64,000 nucleotides of DNA from Massospora cicadina (GCA_022478985.1 JAKSZP010012285.1:1-64000); one strand, 5' to 3'; counted from the stretch's first letter, positions 46,257 through 56,999 are shown. Numbers and translations are program-made. Notes: generated from the letters alone by a model not told the origin.

Positions 46257-46897
46257 CTTCTAAGAGATCTGGCAGGTGTGGTGCTCGCTAGATGCTAGTG
46301 AGATGCCAACAGTAGGGAAGATGCAGTATGCTTAGTAATTGTGCTACCTAAGAAAGAGGGGGAGAAAATTCCCACTAAATTTACCATCCTTAACCTTTGT
46401 TGGAGAAGGATAAAAATGAATTTAAGCTAAATCAAGGAATATAAAGTAAGTAATACGTTATTAGTGTTGAGCCTTGCACTATTTAAAGTACTATGGCTAA
46501 AGGTGAAAGAGTGAAAGAAATAATAAAAAGCAGGAGGTAAATAATAAATGATAGATGTCAATTAGATGCCTTACTTAGAGAAACTCTAGGCATTGTTTGC
46601 TGATAAATTATAATAACTCAAGACTATTACTAATAACTTTATATTTAATAATAGTGAGTTAATGATTGAATATACCTGGCTTTCTTTGCTGGTAATAATA
46701 ATAGTCAAATCATTATCAGTATTGATCCCCAATAGTTTTAGGGGGTTAGACCACTCAAAATAGTGATAAGGTTATCAGGATTTCTGACATTTTGAGTTTT
46801 CTCGAAGTAATTTAATGTGGGGCATAATTTGGCATTCACAGTAATTGAATACTAGTTAATTGTGTCCTCTAGTAAGAGGCTTCACCCAGTAAAGGGT
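46257..46897 (-). repeat. Element G 5' LTR
   Basis: 641-bp partner of 33392-34033. It is followed by GATTA (46898-46902), the right copy of the presumed target duplication, after which the E LTR sequence resumes. Confidence 0.72.
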
Positions 46898-46902
46898 GAT
46901 TA

Positions 46903-47054
46903 TCAACAGTAATTTAATACAGCTTTGCAACTACCTATAAGCTGGGGCCAAATAAGATTAGAATAGATAATATTAAATTGACCCCAATATTTAATTTTTA
47001 TCAAAAAGATACATAAATGATATAAACAGATGGTTGGATAAACCAATTTTAGCA
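46903..47054 (-). repeat. Element E 3' LTR, right part
   Basis: Matches the end of the E 5' LTR (GCAACTACCTATAA near 46925 and 56827) and the C LTR end (AAACCAATT), closing with AGCA at 47054. Just outside, on the minus strand, GTCAAGTGGAGTAAAA is the E PPT (47055-47070), matching AAGTGGGGTAAA of C. Confidence 0.78.
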
Positions 47055-47225
47055 TTTTACTCCACTTGACTAAACGTCAGTTAAAAAGATGAGCATGGGT
47101 CAACTAAATCAATGAGAACCTATGGCTGTTTGGCTGGAATGTTGATATTATTCCAGAATTTTGCATGCACCCAGTTAGTAAGATACCTTTAAAAGGATCC
47201 TTCAGAGTGTTAGTCTTTATAGATA

Positions 47226-47778
47226 CACAGTGTATTCAAAAATTTCTGGGACTAGAGTTTTAAAGACACAACTTTACAAATAAATAAACTTTCTTTTATC
47301 ATAATTTAACATACAACCTTTCACTCTCTATACATATTTATATTGCTAAAACAATTGTTAAAAGGTATGCACATAGTTCCTATTTTGTATAAACATGTTT
47401 AAACCAGCTGTCACATTCTTCTGAATTGTCTCTACTTTATCAAAAGGATGAACCTTCAGTGCCACCTTCAGATTAGAGAACAGAAAGAAGTCAGACAGAG
47501 CCAAATCTGGTGAATAGGGTGGATAATTATAATCTGAAGGTGGCACTGAAGGTTCATCCTTTTGATAAAGTAGAGACAATTCAGAAGAATGTGACAGCTG
47601 GTTTAAACATGGTTATACAAAATAGGAACTATGTGCATACCTTTTAACAATTGTTTTTGCAATATAAATATGTATAGAGAGGGAAAGGTTGTATGTTAAA
47701 TTATGATAAAAGAAAGTTTATTTATTTTAAAGTTGTGCATTTAAAACGTTAGTCCCAGAACTTTTTGAATGCACTGTG
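47226..47778. mobile_element. Palindromic mariner-derived foldback element
   Basis: 553-bp near-perfect inverted duplication. The left arm (47226-47475) is the reverse complement of the right arm (47530-47778), around a unique 54-base centre. Ends begin CACAGTG(T/C)ATTCAAAAA and are flanked by TA on both sides (47224-47225 and 47779-47780), the Tc1/mariner target duplication. Read on the minus strand (47358-47579) it encodes NYPPYSPDLALSDFFLF and VETIQKNVTAGLN, the C-terminal catalytic region of a mariner transposase with the last Asp of D-D34-D. Each arm carries the transposase 3' end; no full transposase is present. Confidence 0.92.
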
Positions 47779-47799
47779 TATATTATAATTATCCCAAAA

Positions 47800-49615
47800 G
47801 CACTTTACATATTTGCTCCAGTTGACTAGTCCGTCTGAACTCATGATTAATATATTTAAAATCACCTCCCCTTAACGTATAATGGGGTATGGACCGCCAG
47901 TTTTTATTATCACTTTTTTAAGGCTTTACTTTCCAAGTCAGCACATACAAATATGCTTTGCACTGTAACTGAATAAAGTTCTGCGTCAGCTTCAAGTATT
48001 TAAGACTTATTATTATTTATTGACACAAGAATAGAAAGATTGGAGAGCGCAGGGTAAATTCCATAATTTAAAAGAAAATTAGAGTGCTTATGGCAGATTA
48101 AAAATAGATATTATAAAAAACTGGTGGAAGGCAAGAAAAGATTCTAGCTGGAAAACTTGGCCATGATCAGCTTCCTGAGGATACCAACAATAGTACTGGT
48201 TACTCATTCCATGGTGCCATCTATCTCAGGATGATATGGTATACAATACCACTTATATACCCATCACTTTACTAAGCTTAGAAATAATTTGGGACATAAA
48301 GTTAGTCCCAATATCCATAAAAAACTATGGGCATCATGTGGATAAATACTATTCTCCAGGACAAACTTACTAAGAACATTTTCCTTTAAGTCCCTAGCCG
48401 CTTTGGCCTCACCCACTTGTTGTGTTGATCAATGTTCATATTATTATTTTTGGATTGTTTATATCTTTTTATAAAGGTCCAATGAATCATTAGATACCGT
48501 GTAACAGGCGACATTAGGTTTAAACAATTGATAGGAGGTGGCTTATTGATAAGGGGCATCAGCTTTTGGGACCATCTAGTACTAAAAAAAGATAAGGGGC
48601 ATCAGCTTTGAATTCCTTATACCTAAGTGTCTCATGAACATTAAATTCATTGATTACCAATATAAGGTTTTTTAACATCATAAGCGTCTTCCTAAAAAAC
48701 ACAAGATTTGTTGCCTTGTGAGCCCTGATAACATTATATGTATGCTACATCAATCAATGTATCCAAAATTGTTGAATATTATCACATTTTTGAAGCTTAC
48801 CATTTTTTACAACCAGATTCTTCCTCAAATTTTTAAGAAGCGCTATACTTACGCTGGTTTGTTTTCAACTCATTAACTAGCATTTTATTAAGATAATTTA
48901 TCAGCGAATTGGCTGCCAAGGCCACGGTGAGAATTCAAAGTAAACCATCAGCATTTTGATGTATTATGATGGAAGATAGTAAACTTTGAAATTGTAGGTT
49001 CTAATTTCAAAACCCATTAAGCCAGCCACCTTTTCAGACCTTAGATTCTGTAACTAATGAAGTGAGACATGGCCAATTACTACAGTGAAATGTAAAACAT
49101 GGACATATATCTAGAATTTTTTACATGCATTGATGACCACCAAGCACTCCTTCTCAGTCACCATATAATTTTGTGTGTAATGACATACGTCTGAATACAG
49201 TAATCCATGGGGTACTCAATACCTTCAGGGTCAATTTGTGATATCACCGTCCCAATGGCAGTTAGAAAAAGTCAGTCTGAAGTATAGATGTTATAAATCT
49301 GGGTACACCAGTAACGGCGCTTTGTAAGGCAAAGTATTTCTTTTCAAAGGCCAGCTGACAATTTTTGTCGTTTAAAATGGTACACCATTCTTAAGAAGGT
49401 GAAATAATGGCTCATATATATTGAAGAAAATTCTATAAGATCTGTAATAATAGAAAGTTATTCCAAAGAACACTTGAACGTCATAATTGCTACTCAGCTG
49501 CATCATATGTTGAATGGCTTCAACTTTGCCATCTGGGGACGTAAACCATGCTATTGATTATAAACCCCAGGTAAATCAATTGCTCTTAAAAAGTTGCACT
49601 TATGCGACTTGATTT
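47800..49615 (-). pseudogene. Element E integrase, RNase H and RT connection, decayed
   Basis: Colinear with C 15.2-16.9 kb. RNase H sequence is recognisable at about 49030-49180: minus strand MVTEKECLVVI-like, then a VH-TVVxxHxSLxxLQNL-like block. The integrase core boundary is near 48200-48300, and the RT-connection sequence CTTATGCGACTTGATTTTAAG is near 49600. No frame of useful length remains. The tiny retroposed scrap lies at 48568-48590. Confidence 0.65.
48548..48609 (+). mobile_element. 23-bp retroposed scrap with 19-bp target duplication
   Basis: GATAAGGGGCATCAGCTTT occurs at 48548-48566 and again at 48591-48609. Between the copies is a 23-24-base sequence ending in seven A residues (CTAGTACTAAAAAAA). 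The paralogous C sequence (about 15916) has the site once and uninterrupted. This is what an extremely 5'-truncated LINE insertion leaves; a slippage duplication is less likely given the filler and A-tail. Confidence 0.6.
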
Positions 49616-49630
49616 TAAGATCAGCCCTAA

Positions 49631-51535
49631 TTTTTAATTAACTGAGGTAAGATGACCAGGGGACGGACATTACTGAAACTCAAACCCTAAAAATAAATTC
49701 TCACCAAATAAAATAAATTAACCGCTCAAAATGAGCGGACAACATACATAACGCAAACTCAACCAACCAGACTGGACAGCAGGAACCGCTTATCCCATCA
49801 TGGTGGATGGATGGGGATCAGGAGGCTTATATTCGGCCTCTACTTCATCCCAGAACAGGGTATGGGCTATGGTGGAGAGCAGGGGGCATCAGGGCGTTAG
49901 CGGTATGCAGAGATATATTTCTGATGATCAGGGTGGTAGGAATACAGCTGTTATACATAAGAGTTCTGACATATTTGGCCAAAGCTAGTTCATCTTTCAT
50001 GCATGCGTCAGGTAGCTTTACAAACGTGGCAATATTGCTGCAGGTAATCTTTGATTTGGGATTCCGTGCTACCACTGCCACATGCTGGATGGAGTCATTA
50101 GCCTTTGTGGGCTTTGATCAACATATTTTTTGAACCTTATTGGCTTTGGAGGGAATAATGGGAGGAGGGATTCCTCCTGCGAGCATCACCAGATTTGGCG
50201 ACAGCTTTGCAGAGGAGATGACAATCTGGCTTAGCTGTTGCTTCAACAGCCAGCTGGTGGTCGCTGCAGAACGGTTTGGCGTTTTTCTGGGGGGCATATA
50301 AATGATGGGGTACTCACCAATTTGGTCAATAAACACAAATTTGCTCAATTTGTATATTCCGGTCTTTAATAAAATTCCCAAACTCCTCAATTTCAGCCAA
50401 TAGATCCCAAGGATTTCGGTTGAATTAAATTGGGGAGTTGACATATTTCTGAGGTTTGATTTGTTCGTTGGAGAATTCATGGAACTGAACTGGGGTCCAA
50501 TACTGTGCTTGATTGGATGGAGCGTTTGTGTCACTGGGGCGAGGAGGAGGCTGATTAGTGGCTGCAGGCGCAGCTGCAGCAACAGGCTTTGGGAGAGGGG
50601 GAGGTAGGATTGTACCACATATTGAAGCTGGCATGGGGTGGGCAGCAGATTGGAAGCCAGTGGATGAAAAATCAGATCTGTCAAAAGCAGCTATGGATGG
50701 GCACTTGCATTTAAAGTGGTCCAACTTTGAACAGGATAGACAGAGAATACATCCACCATCGATGCATGCCCAGAATGGATGGTTGGGGGCAGAGAGGATA
50801 ATAGCGTGAGGTAGGAATTGACAGGGAAATTTTATTTGATTTGGGGCTGATTGTGGCATATGCTCAAGGCCCAGAGAGGCGTGTGGCACCATTTGGGACC
50901 ACAAATTGTAAGATGGGGTTGGAGCCATAGGTCTCCAAATATTACATCAGCTCCTGGTGAAGCACCTCAGGGGAAGGCGGGTAGGTAAACCAATGAACTA
51001 AACCAACAATTTGGTATATACTGGGAGCCAGGTCCAAATTGTGGGGAGAGGGGTACCCTGGAAAACCAGGGGCACAGTTGCCGCAGTGGTGGCATCAGAT
51101 TCACATGTGAAGCTTAAGTCAAAGTACCCTTATAGGGGCATAAGTCAATAAAACTGATGGGACATAACCACCTGAGCCATTTTGATATTGGCTTGGTCAT
51201 GGTAGGGGAAAAGTTTCCCAGAGTTAACCCTAAGGATGAAATGCATGTTGCTTGGGGGAGCACCACGGGGCAATGTGGCACTGCTTAGGTTTGAGTGCGG
51301 TGGGCATCGAGATCCTTGGGAGGAACAAATCATCCCAGGGGTTTGGTATGACTGGGCGAGCCAGTCTGAGAACATTTTCCTGTCAGACAGAAAATGGTGG
51401 GGGAGTTTCGCCGCTGCCCCAGTGTGGGGCAGCCAGCGAAAAATCTGAGGACATTAGAGCAAAACTATGGTGGCAATCAAGATTTACTTTTTTCCATATA
51501 ATTTGCTTAGAAAATTATGCTGAGCGGAAAGAGAT
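49631..51535 (-). mobile_element. LINE-related, ORF1-only insertion J
   Basis: 1.9 kb inserted in the RT of E. It is flanked by TAAGATCAGCCCTAA (49616-49630) and TAAGATCATCTTTAA (51536-51550), 12 of 15 identical, a decayed target duplication following TT|AAAG-like preference. On the minus strand it ends GTCCGTCCCCTGGTCATCTT, ACCTCAG and TTAATTAAAAA, resembling the end of the full LINE. It encodes only ORF1; no endonuclease or RT is present. A perfect hairpin CCGCTCA/TGAGCGG lies near the 3' end (49722-49738). Confidence 0.8.
50118..51375 (-). pseudogene. J ORF1 (LINE ORF1 homologue)
   Basis: Starts in 51145-51375 (NMHFILRVNSGKLFPYHDQ). After a frame change, 50425-50928 has LSAPNHPFWACIDGGCILCLSCSKLDHFKCKCP with a complete CCHC knuckle (C-X2-C-X4-H-X4-C). 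A Pro/Ala-rich tail follows (PPPLPKPVAAAAPAATNQ). A further segment (50118-50684 frame) continues. It is homologous to the LINE ORF1 at 44457-45250 around HPFW and the knuckle. Pseudogene by frameshifts. Confidence 0.8.
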
Positions 51536-51550
51536 TAAGATCATCTTTAA

Positions 51551-52990
51551 TGAAATGGCGAAAAACCTCTTCTATGTGGTGCATATGCTCAGTAAACCTT
51601 CTAGAAAAAAAGTTGTTATCATCTTAAAAACTACAACACAAAATTTATTAATTGCCAAATATACTATCCATTACCATCTAAAGTTTTGGGAGCATTGCAC
51701 ACCCCTGCGGCATTCTAGTAGGTTGGTAGAACAGCGGGTGGTAATAATAGCTTATTTTTCCTGCTCCTCTTTAGGCAGCTCGATCTGCCAATAGCCATAA
51801 ATTAAATCCATGGCTGAAAGGTATGCACGCTAATCAAGTGGTCAAGCGCGTCATTAATTTGTGGTAATGAGTGGATTTTTTTGGTTATGTGTTGAACTTC
51901 TTATAGCTGATTACCATGAAATTTGAACCATTTTTGATAATCAATTTTGGCAAGGCCAAAAATCTCTTGGATGGAACTAACATCTCGTGTTTGCTTTAGC
52001 AAAAGAAACTTGTTTATTAGGTACTTCATCTGCCACATTTGAGCATAAAAAAGGATGGAGGTGAATGAACGTATGAATTTCAGGGCTAATATGGTATAAC
52101 ACATCTTGTGAACTTCCAAAATCAAAATCACTTTCATAAAAAAGTACACTAGACTTTTCAAGAAAGGGCCATCACTTGATTTCTTTTGTTCTCAATTAAC
52201 CCAGAGAGGCGTACCCAAGGTAACAGAGAACATACAAATTGGCACTTGTTGCTGCAAGCCCAAGTTCATCCAGATTACCAAAAAATGGACACTTATTAAC
52301 TTTTCTACTAGCATGATATTAACAAAACAAAAAATTGATGGTCTTAATTTTATTATAAAGAGATACATAATAGATAAGCCACTTGTATTTCGCTATAGTC
52401 TAGAAGAATAAACCCTTGTGTGCCTATTGGTTTCAAGTTCAATCAGCAAAATGGGGCGAATATCTCGCTGTACAAACCCTGAGGAATTTTCTTATTATAG
52501 TAGCCCTACTTAATTTGCGGCTTGATGAAAATGGTTGAGCTTTGATTAGTGCATAGCATGAGATCCTTAGATTCCACACTCTGGTTAGGTAACTGCCATG
52601 TAAACCCATGAATCTTTTAACAACCAATTGGCACCATGTCATCCTTGTATAGGAGGTTAGCAAACCCATGATTTTGATGTGCTGGGACTTGATCCTATAT
52701 ATTGTAGAATAGTGGAAAAGGTTGACTCAGCTCTCCAAAGTGTTATCTTCAAAATCAGATTTGACTCCATAAGTTATTATATAGGAGGTCCCAAAAAGGA
52801 AGTCGTAATTTTGATTTTAGAAAACAAAAGCAGAAGCAGATAATATCAGTGAGCAAAAAATAAAGCGGCAGTGCACTTTATAGTCCTTTATAAATTATTA
52901 TCTGGGGCTCACAGTACCTAAAATTTTTTAATGATCTATGTTAGAGTAAAGCACAGTTTCTTCAAAGGCTTATTGGACAAAATATTGAAT
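51551..52990 (-). pseudogene. Element E RT (rest) and protease, decayed
   Basis: Sequence resumes with the RT helix region (GAAATGGCGAAAAACCTCTT, C counterpart near 16945). QxTRMPQGC-like and SGYWQIELPKEEQ-like stretches follow at 51700-51800 (minus strand), then the protease-RT linker and remnants of the protease block near 52780-52960, aligned with C 18.1-18.4 kb. All frames are broken. Confidence 0.65.
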
Positions 52991-54853
52991 GGCTTACCAA
53001 CGCATATAAAGACTCTGAACTTGAGTATTTTTATTATACTTCTAAAGAACAGTTGACAAAAGATAAAGAATTAGCAGAAATTTATTCTAAGGCCTTATCT
53101 TGTCTCCTGACATAAATAGTTTAAAATGTCTTTACTTATTTGAGGCTAGATTCCTTCAAAATATCAATGGTCATAGCTTTTTAGACCCCATCTAGCTTGT
53201 GGGATCCATCAGAGGGGACCAGACGCTTTTGTTCTAATTGTAGAATGTTATGCTTTAATATTACTTTCTGAACCAACTCAGCCTTGCGTTCTTTTCTGTG
53301 AGTGGGTGGTAACTGCTACTATATCATACACTATAACTTTTTAAAAATTGGAGATGTGGCGTCCTTTGGTGTACTTTTGTAATGGAAATTGGTTCCAAAA
53401 TTTTCTTACATGAGATTTTTAGAGGATTTGACCTTAGAAAATAACAGCTCTACTCCAAAAATGTCGTTACTCAAGGCTTTATTCATGGGGTTCATAGAAT
53501 GAACCCTAAAACAGAATTATATTAGAGGAATGATTGGCATAAAAACCAATTTATTTGCGTATATAACAGGTGATCAGATTAATATCAGGCTATCAGAATC
53601 AGGCAAATAAGGCTAAGTTAGTTCTTTCATTAAGGGAGAAGGGCCAAAGTTAAGTATTATGTTTGGGTCCTTGAACTTCTGTTAGGCGCCTCAAAAATGA
53701 TGACGCATCAATATAGATGATTCATAATAAGGGGTTTAATCATGATCCTCATTCAAACTGGTATCAGAACCTGATAAATTCTTTGTAGGGCTTGCAGGCA
53801 TGGAAAAGAGCAATCGAAGCATCAAATTTGTATAACAATTGTCCCAGATAGAGTCTGCTTCATCTAATAAAAGCGTTCAGCAAATACTTATCTAAAGAAG
53901 CCTTGGTAAAGGTGTTATGAGGATTTACACTTTTCAGTGGTCATCTTTTCTGCTCTGCCTAACTTCTTGATCAGAAGATCCTTGGCTATAAAGTAGGGCA
54001 TTGGCCTTATTTAATTTTGTCCTAATTAAATCTGACGTTTGAAGTCTGAGAGTTCATTATCATTACAAAAAGGGGTTCTTGACTGCTCCGCTTATACTTA
54101 TCTCAAAGAAATTTATATTTGTGCACATTATCCTTTTTATTTAACTCCAGTAAGTTGAAAGCTAACCTGAAAGCGAGTTTCATCGCTGCAGGGGCGATGG
54201 GACTGCGTTTTATCTATTTGATATTTTGCGTTATGAATACAATAAGTAGGAGTAAAATTACTTTAAGCCGCTGGCGTGGCATGGGTGGGAAGGTGCCAAA
54301 ATAACACAAGTAGGATTAGAATCAGTATTGTTTATTAGTTATGATAAAATCTTTCTCTAATAATTGAGGCTGAATGATCAGGAGGAGGAGTCTTTAGATT
54401 TTCTGAATATGCAGAAGCTTTAACGCTTAGAGCATATATAAAAAACATAGGAAAGTTATGCTTAACCAGTGTCTCAATGCCCTCAATATCTAATTCTATT
54501 GTCAGAGTTTACTAATCATCAGGGAGTATTCAGAGGCTCATTTACTAGATTAACGCAGTTGGCACTTGCAAAGTTCTTTTCAGATCTCATTTTTATATTG
54601 ATCCAAAGTATTAAAAAATGGCGGTGATCTGACTGAATCAGGGTTTTAATATTATTAAGATTTTGTTTAGCATCCAAAAATCCGCTTTCAAGTTGAATTT
54701 TTTATTTAGAAGAGGCATTCTTTTGTCCCTGGTTTTCAGTTCAAGACACAAGGTATCAATCTCCTGGTGAAAACAGTATCAATTTCAATGACTCACTTAT
54801 ATTTTCATCTATGCTTTCAAGATGGCATCAATGAGCTTCACGTATTTTACTAT
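52991..54853 (-). pseudogene. Element E gag region, decayed
   Basis: Colinear with the C gag region: GTATATAACAGGTGATCAGATTAATATCAG (about 53557) and GTGGTCATCTTTTCTGCTC (about 53938) match C near 24910 and 25256. The zinc-knuckle position reads C-Y-I-R-K-stop, so it is lost. The region is then interrupted by a solo LTR and ends at the PBS (56142). Confidence 0.6.
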
Positions 54854-55913
54854 TGTGATGGTCAAGGCGCTGCCTGACCGCCACATAGCCCTGACCCCCC
54901 CAAGGCGGGGATCGCAGCTAGTAGTTCCATAAACAATATATATAAAAGTGTAGGGCTCAAGGGCAACGACCCTCAAAAATGGCATTCAGTCAAATCAGAT
55001 GCCATAAAATTGACAAAACCTCGGGGCAAAGGTGGCAAAGGTCAATGTAAATGGCAACCAGGCCAATCAGGGGCCGTCAACCTGAATTCCTAGGACCTAA
55101 GCATAGAGATTGGCAATGGCAAAGAGCAGCCCAGAGAATCAGGGGCTGCCAAGCCAAATTATGCCAAAAATGAAAAATGGCAAGAATCACAGCATTGGGC
55201 AGCTCAGCGAATCAGGAGCTGCAAAGCCAAATCTGCGCTCATCAAAAGTATTGAGAGCCACAGTGAAAGCCCAGCAAATAAGGGGCTGCCAGGCTGAATT
55301 ATCCCAAAAATGGGAATTTTGGCGATAAGGTTGACACAAGCTCTGATTCATCCCCAACGAATAAAAATAAATGCGGAAAGTTTCTGTAACGCCATGGGTA
55401 CTCAACAAATGGTCTAGAATGGGCCTAGATGGGAATATCGGAGGCCAACATTCTCAAAATAGGCCCACAAATAGCTTACCACCTGCGGACTCTGTGGGGT
55501 CCAATTTCCCCATATCCCCTATTCCATAATATAAAAACAACCAAGTGAAGGTGTTTAAGACAACTTCATTTTTAAATATATACAAATAAAAACCTCAAAA
55601 TTGAAAATAAAGTTTTGAAATTTTGAAACCATTTATTAAGATTTTGATGAAAAACCAGGGATTTTGAGCGAAGAAGATGGACCAATCCTCAGATTTTGAC
55701 AGAGAAGTCGCCTCTCTGTATGCTCTCTCTGGGGGACAGACTGTCCTCCTCAGCGTGAGTATCATCCTCACCATGTTCCAAGGATACCTAAACCACTTAT
55801 CAGACCTCTGATGAGGGACTTAACCACTGCAGCCCTCTCATGTTTGTGGGCCCTCACATGGGCCCTCTTGCCCAACTGCTTTGTGGCAATGTAAAGAGAC
55901 CCCATTCGTCACA
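54854..55913. repeat. Solo LTR of an unrelated element
   Basis: 1,060-bp block starting TGTGATGGTC and ending ATTCGTCACA, so the termini are an inverted repeat TGTGA/TCACA. It is flanked by a perfect 5-bp duplication ACTAT (54849-54853 and 55914-55918). No internal coding sequence, PBS or second LTR is present, the signature of LTR-LTR recombination. It matches none of the other LTRs here and has a GC-richer left half with short tandem-like repeats. Confidence 0.82.
55050..55305 (+). repeat. Degenerate 65-83 bp tandem repeat in the solo LTR
   Basis: Four copies of a core AATCAGGGGCTGCCAAGCC-like sequence start near 55054, 55137, 55209 and 55274. Each is followed by an AAATT or GAATT stretch. 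Spacing is about 83, 72 and 65 bases. A weaker related unit may lie near 54990. Confidence 0.65.
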
Positions 55914-56141
55914 ACTATTTCTTTCACTTAGTAATGGTAACAACTAAAATTCATGAAGTTAGGCAGTGTGGTCATTTAAATCAACACGTAAATGACAAAT
56001 AGCATCAGAATTGATATACTAAAACCTTTGGTTGGCAGCTTCAGCATTAGAGTATCACGCTACTTTAACCTGAAGGTAGTCTGTAGTGGGGTTGATGTTT
56101 CAGACTCAATTAAAATAATGCTCATGGAAACAAAGTGTGGC

Positions 56142-56159
56142 TCCCTATTGTGAACACCA
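56142..56159 (-). other. Element E primer binding site, decayed
   Basis: Plus strand TCCCTATTGTGAACACCA is 15 of 18 identical to the shared motif CCCCTGTAGTGAGCACCA. It lies two bases from the LTR start at 56162. Confidence 0.7.
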
Positions 56160-56161
56160 AA

Positions 56162-56954
56162 TGTTTCAGCTCTGAGGCATCAGAGTTCAGGTGACAAGTT
56201 ATTAACACAGACAAAATGCAAGGTACTGTTTGATGAAAGTACCTTCATAAATTCTTATAAAAAATCTTACTATCAAAATAGGATTTCATAAATAAAAAGC
56301 TGAGCACACCATAGTTTTTAATACTGCCTTTGGCTATACAGCTTGCTATGGTAATCCTTGCTTTAGGATAATCTGGGCTACATAAGAAATTATCCACATC
56401 CATATCAGAAATGCCACTCTGATATGCTCATAACTTTCCAAACTTTTCATTGGTGCAAATTTCTGGCTACTAAACAGCTTTTAAGAATGCGAAAATAAAG
56501 TTGGTACATCCAATTAGGCCAGGAAAGAAATGCCTAGGGCTTGTGCATTTTCAAAATAGTAGTAATATGCCAATTACAATCAAGACATCAGACAATGGCC
56601 ATAATATAACCCTATCATCAATTGTCATACAGTGGCGCAATGCATATATAGATATTAGGATTAAAAATATAATAGTTGATATAAAAACTGAGACCACGAG
56701 CTTGGCATCTATAAATAAAGGGAATGAAAGTTGACTAGTGGAGATAAGGATTTAATATGCTGTTATAAATACTTTAGAACAAAGAAACCATGGCGATATT
56801 AAAAAAAGCAATTTATACAACTTTAGCAACTACCTATAAAGCCATAGCCTGCAAGTGGGATAATAACAATCAATTGAACCCTACATATAACTATTAAAAA
56901 AAATATAATTTACATAAATATAAACATATAGTTGGTCAAATCAATTTAAAAACA
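56162..56954 (-). repeat. Element E 5' LTR
   Basis: 793 bp, starting TGTTTCAGC and ending AAAAACA. It matches the split 3' LTR (GTACTGTTTGATGA, GAGCACACCA, TACAGCTTG, GGGCTACATAAGAAAT). It holds neither the SINE nor G, so it shows the uninterrupted state; the SINE site reads AAAGTTGACTAGTGGAG near 56727. Confidence 0.78.
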
Positions 56955-56999
56955 CAAAAAATTAACCAGTATCCTAGGCGACTCATATTGAGAGATTTT

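Larger units (their letters stand above)
32474..56954 (-). mobile_element. Gypsy element E (same family as C), expanded by nested insertions
   Basis: Minus-strand gypsy element whose ends are the split 3' LTR (32474-33391 and 46903-47054) and the 5' LTR (56162-56954). Insertions inside it: SINE copy 2, G with H and the LINE, a mariner foldback, a tiny retroposed scrap, J, and a solo LTR. With these removed the element is comparable in size and order to C. Coding regions are decayed. Flanks CCAAA and CAAAA may be a weak target duplication. Confidence 0.75.
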
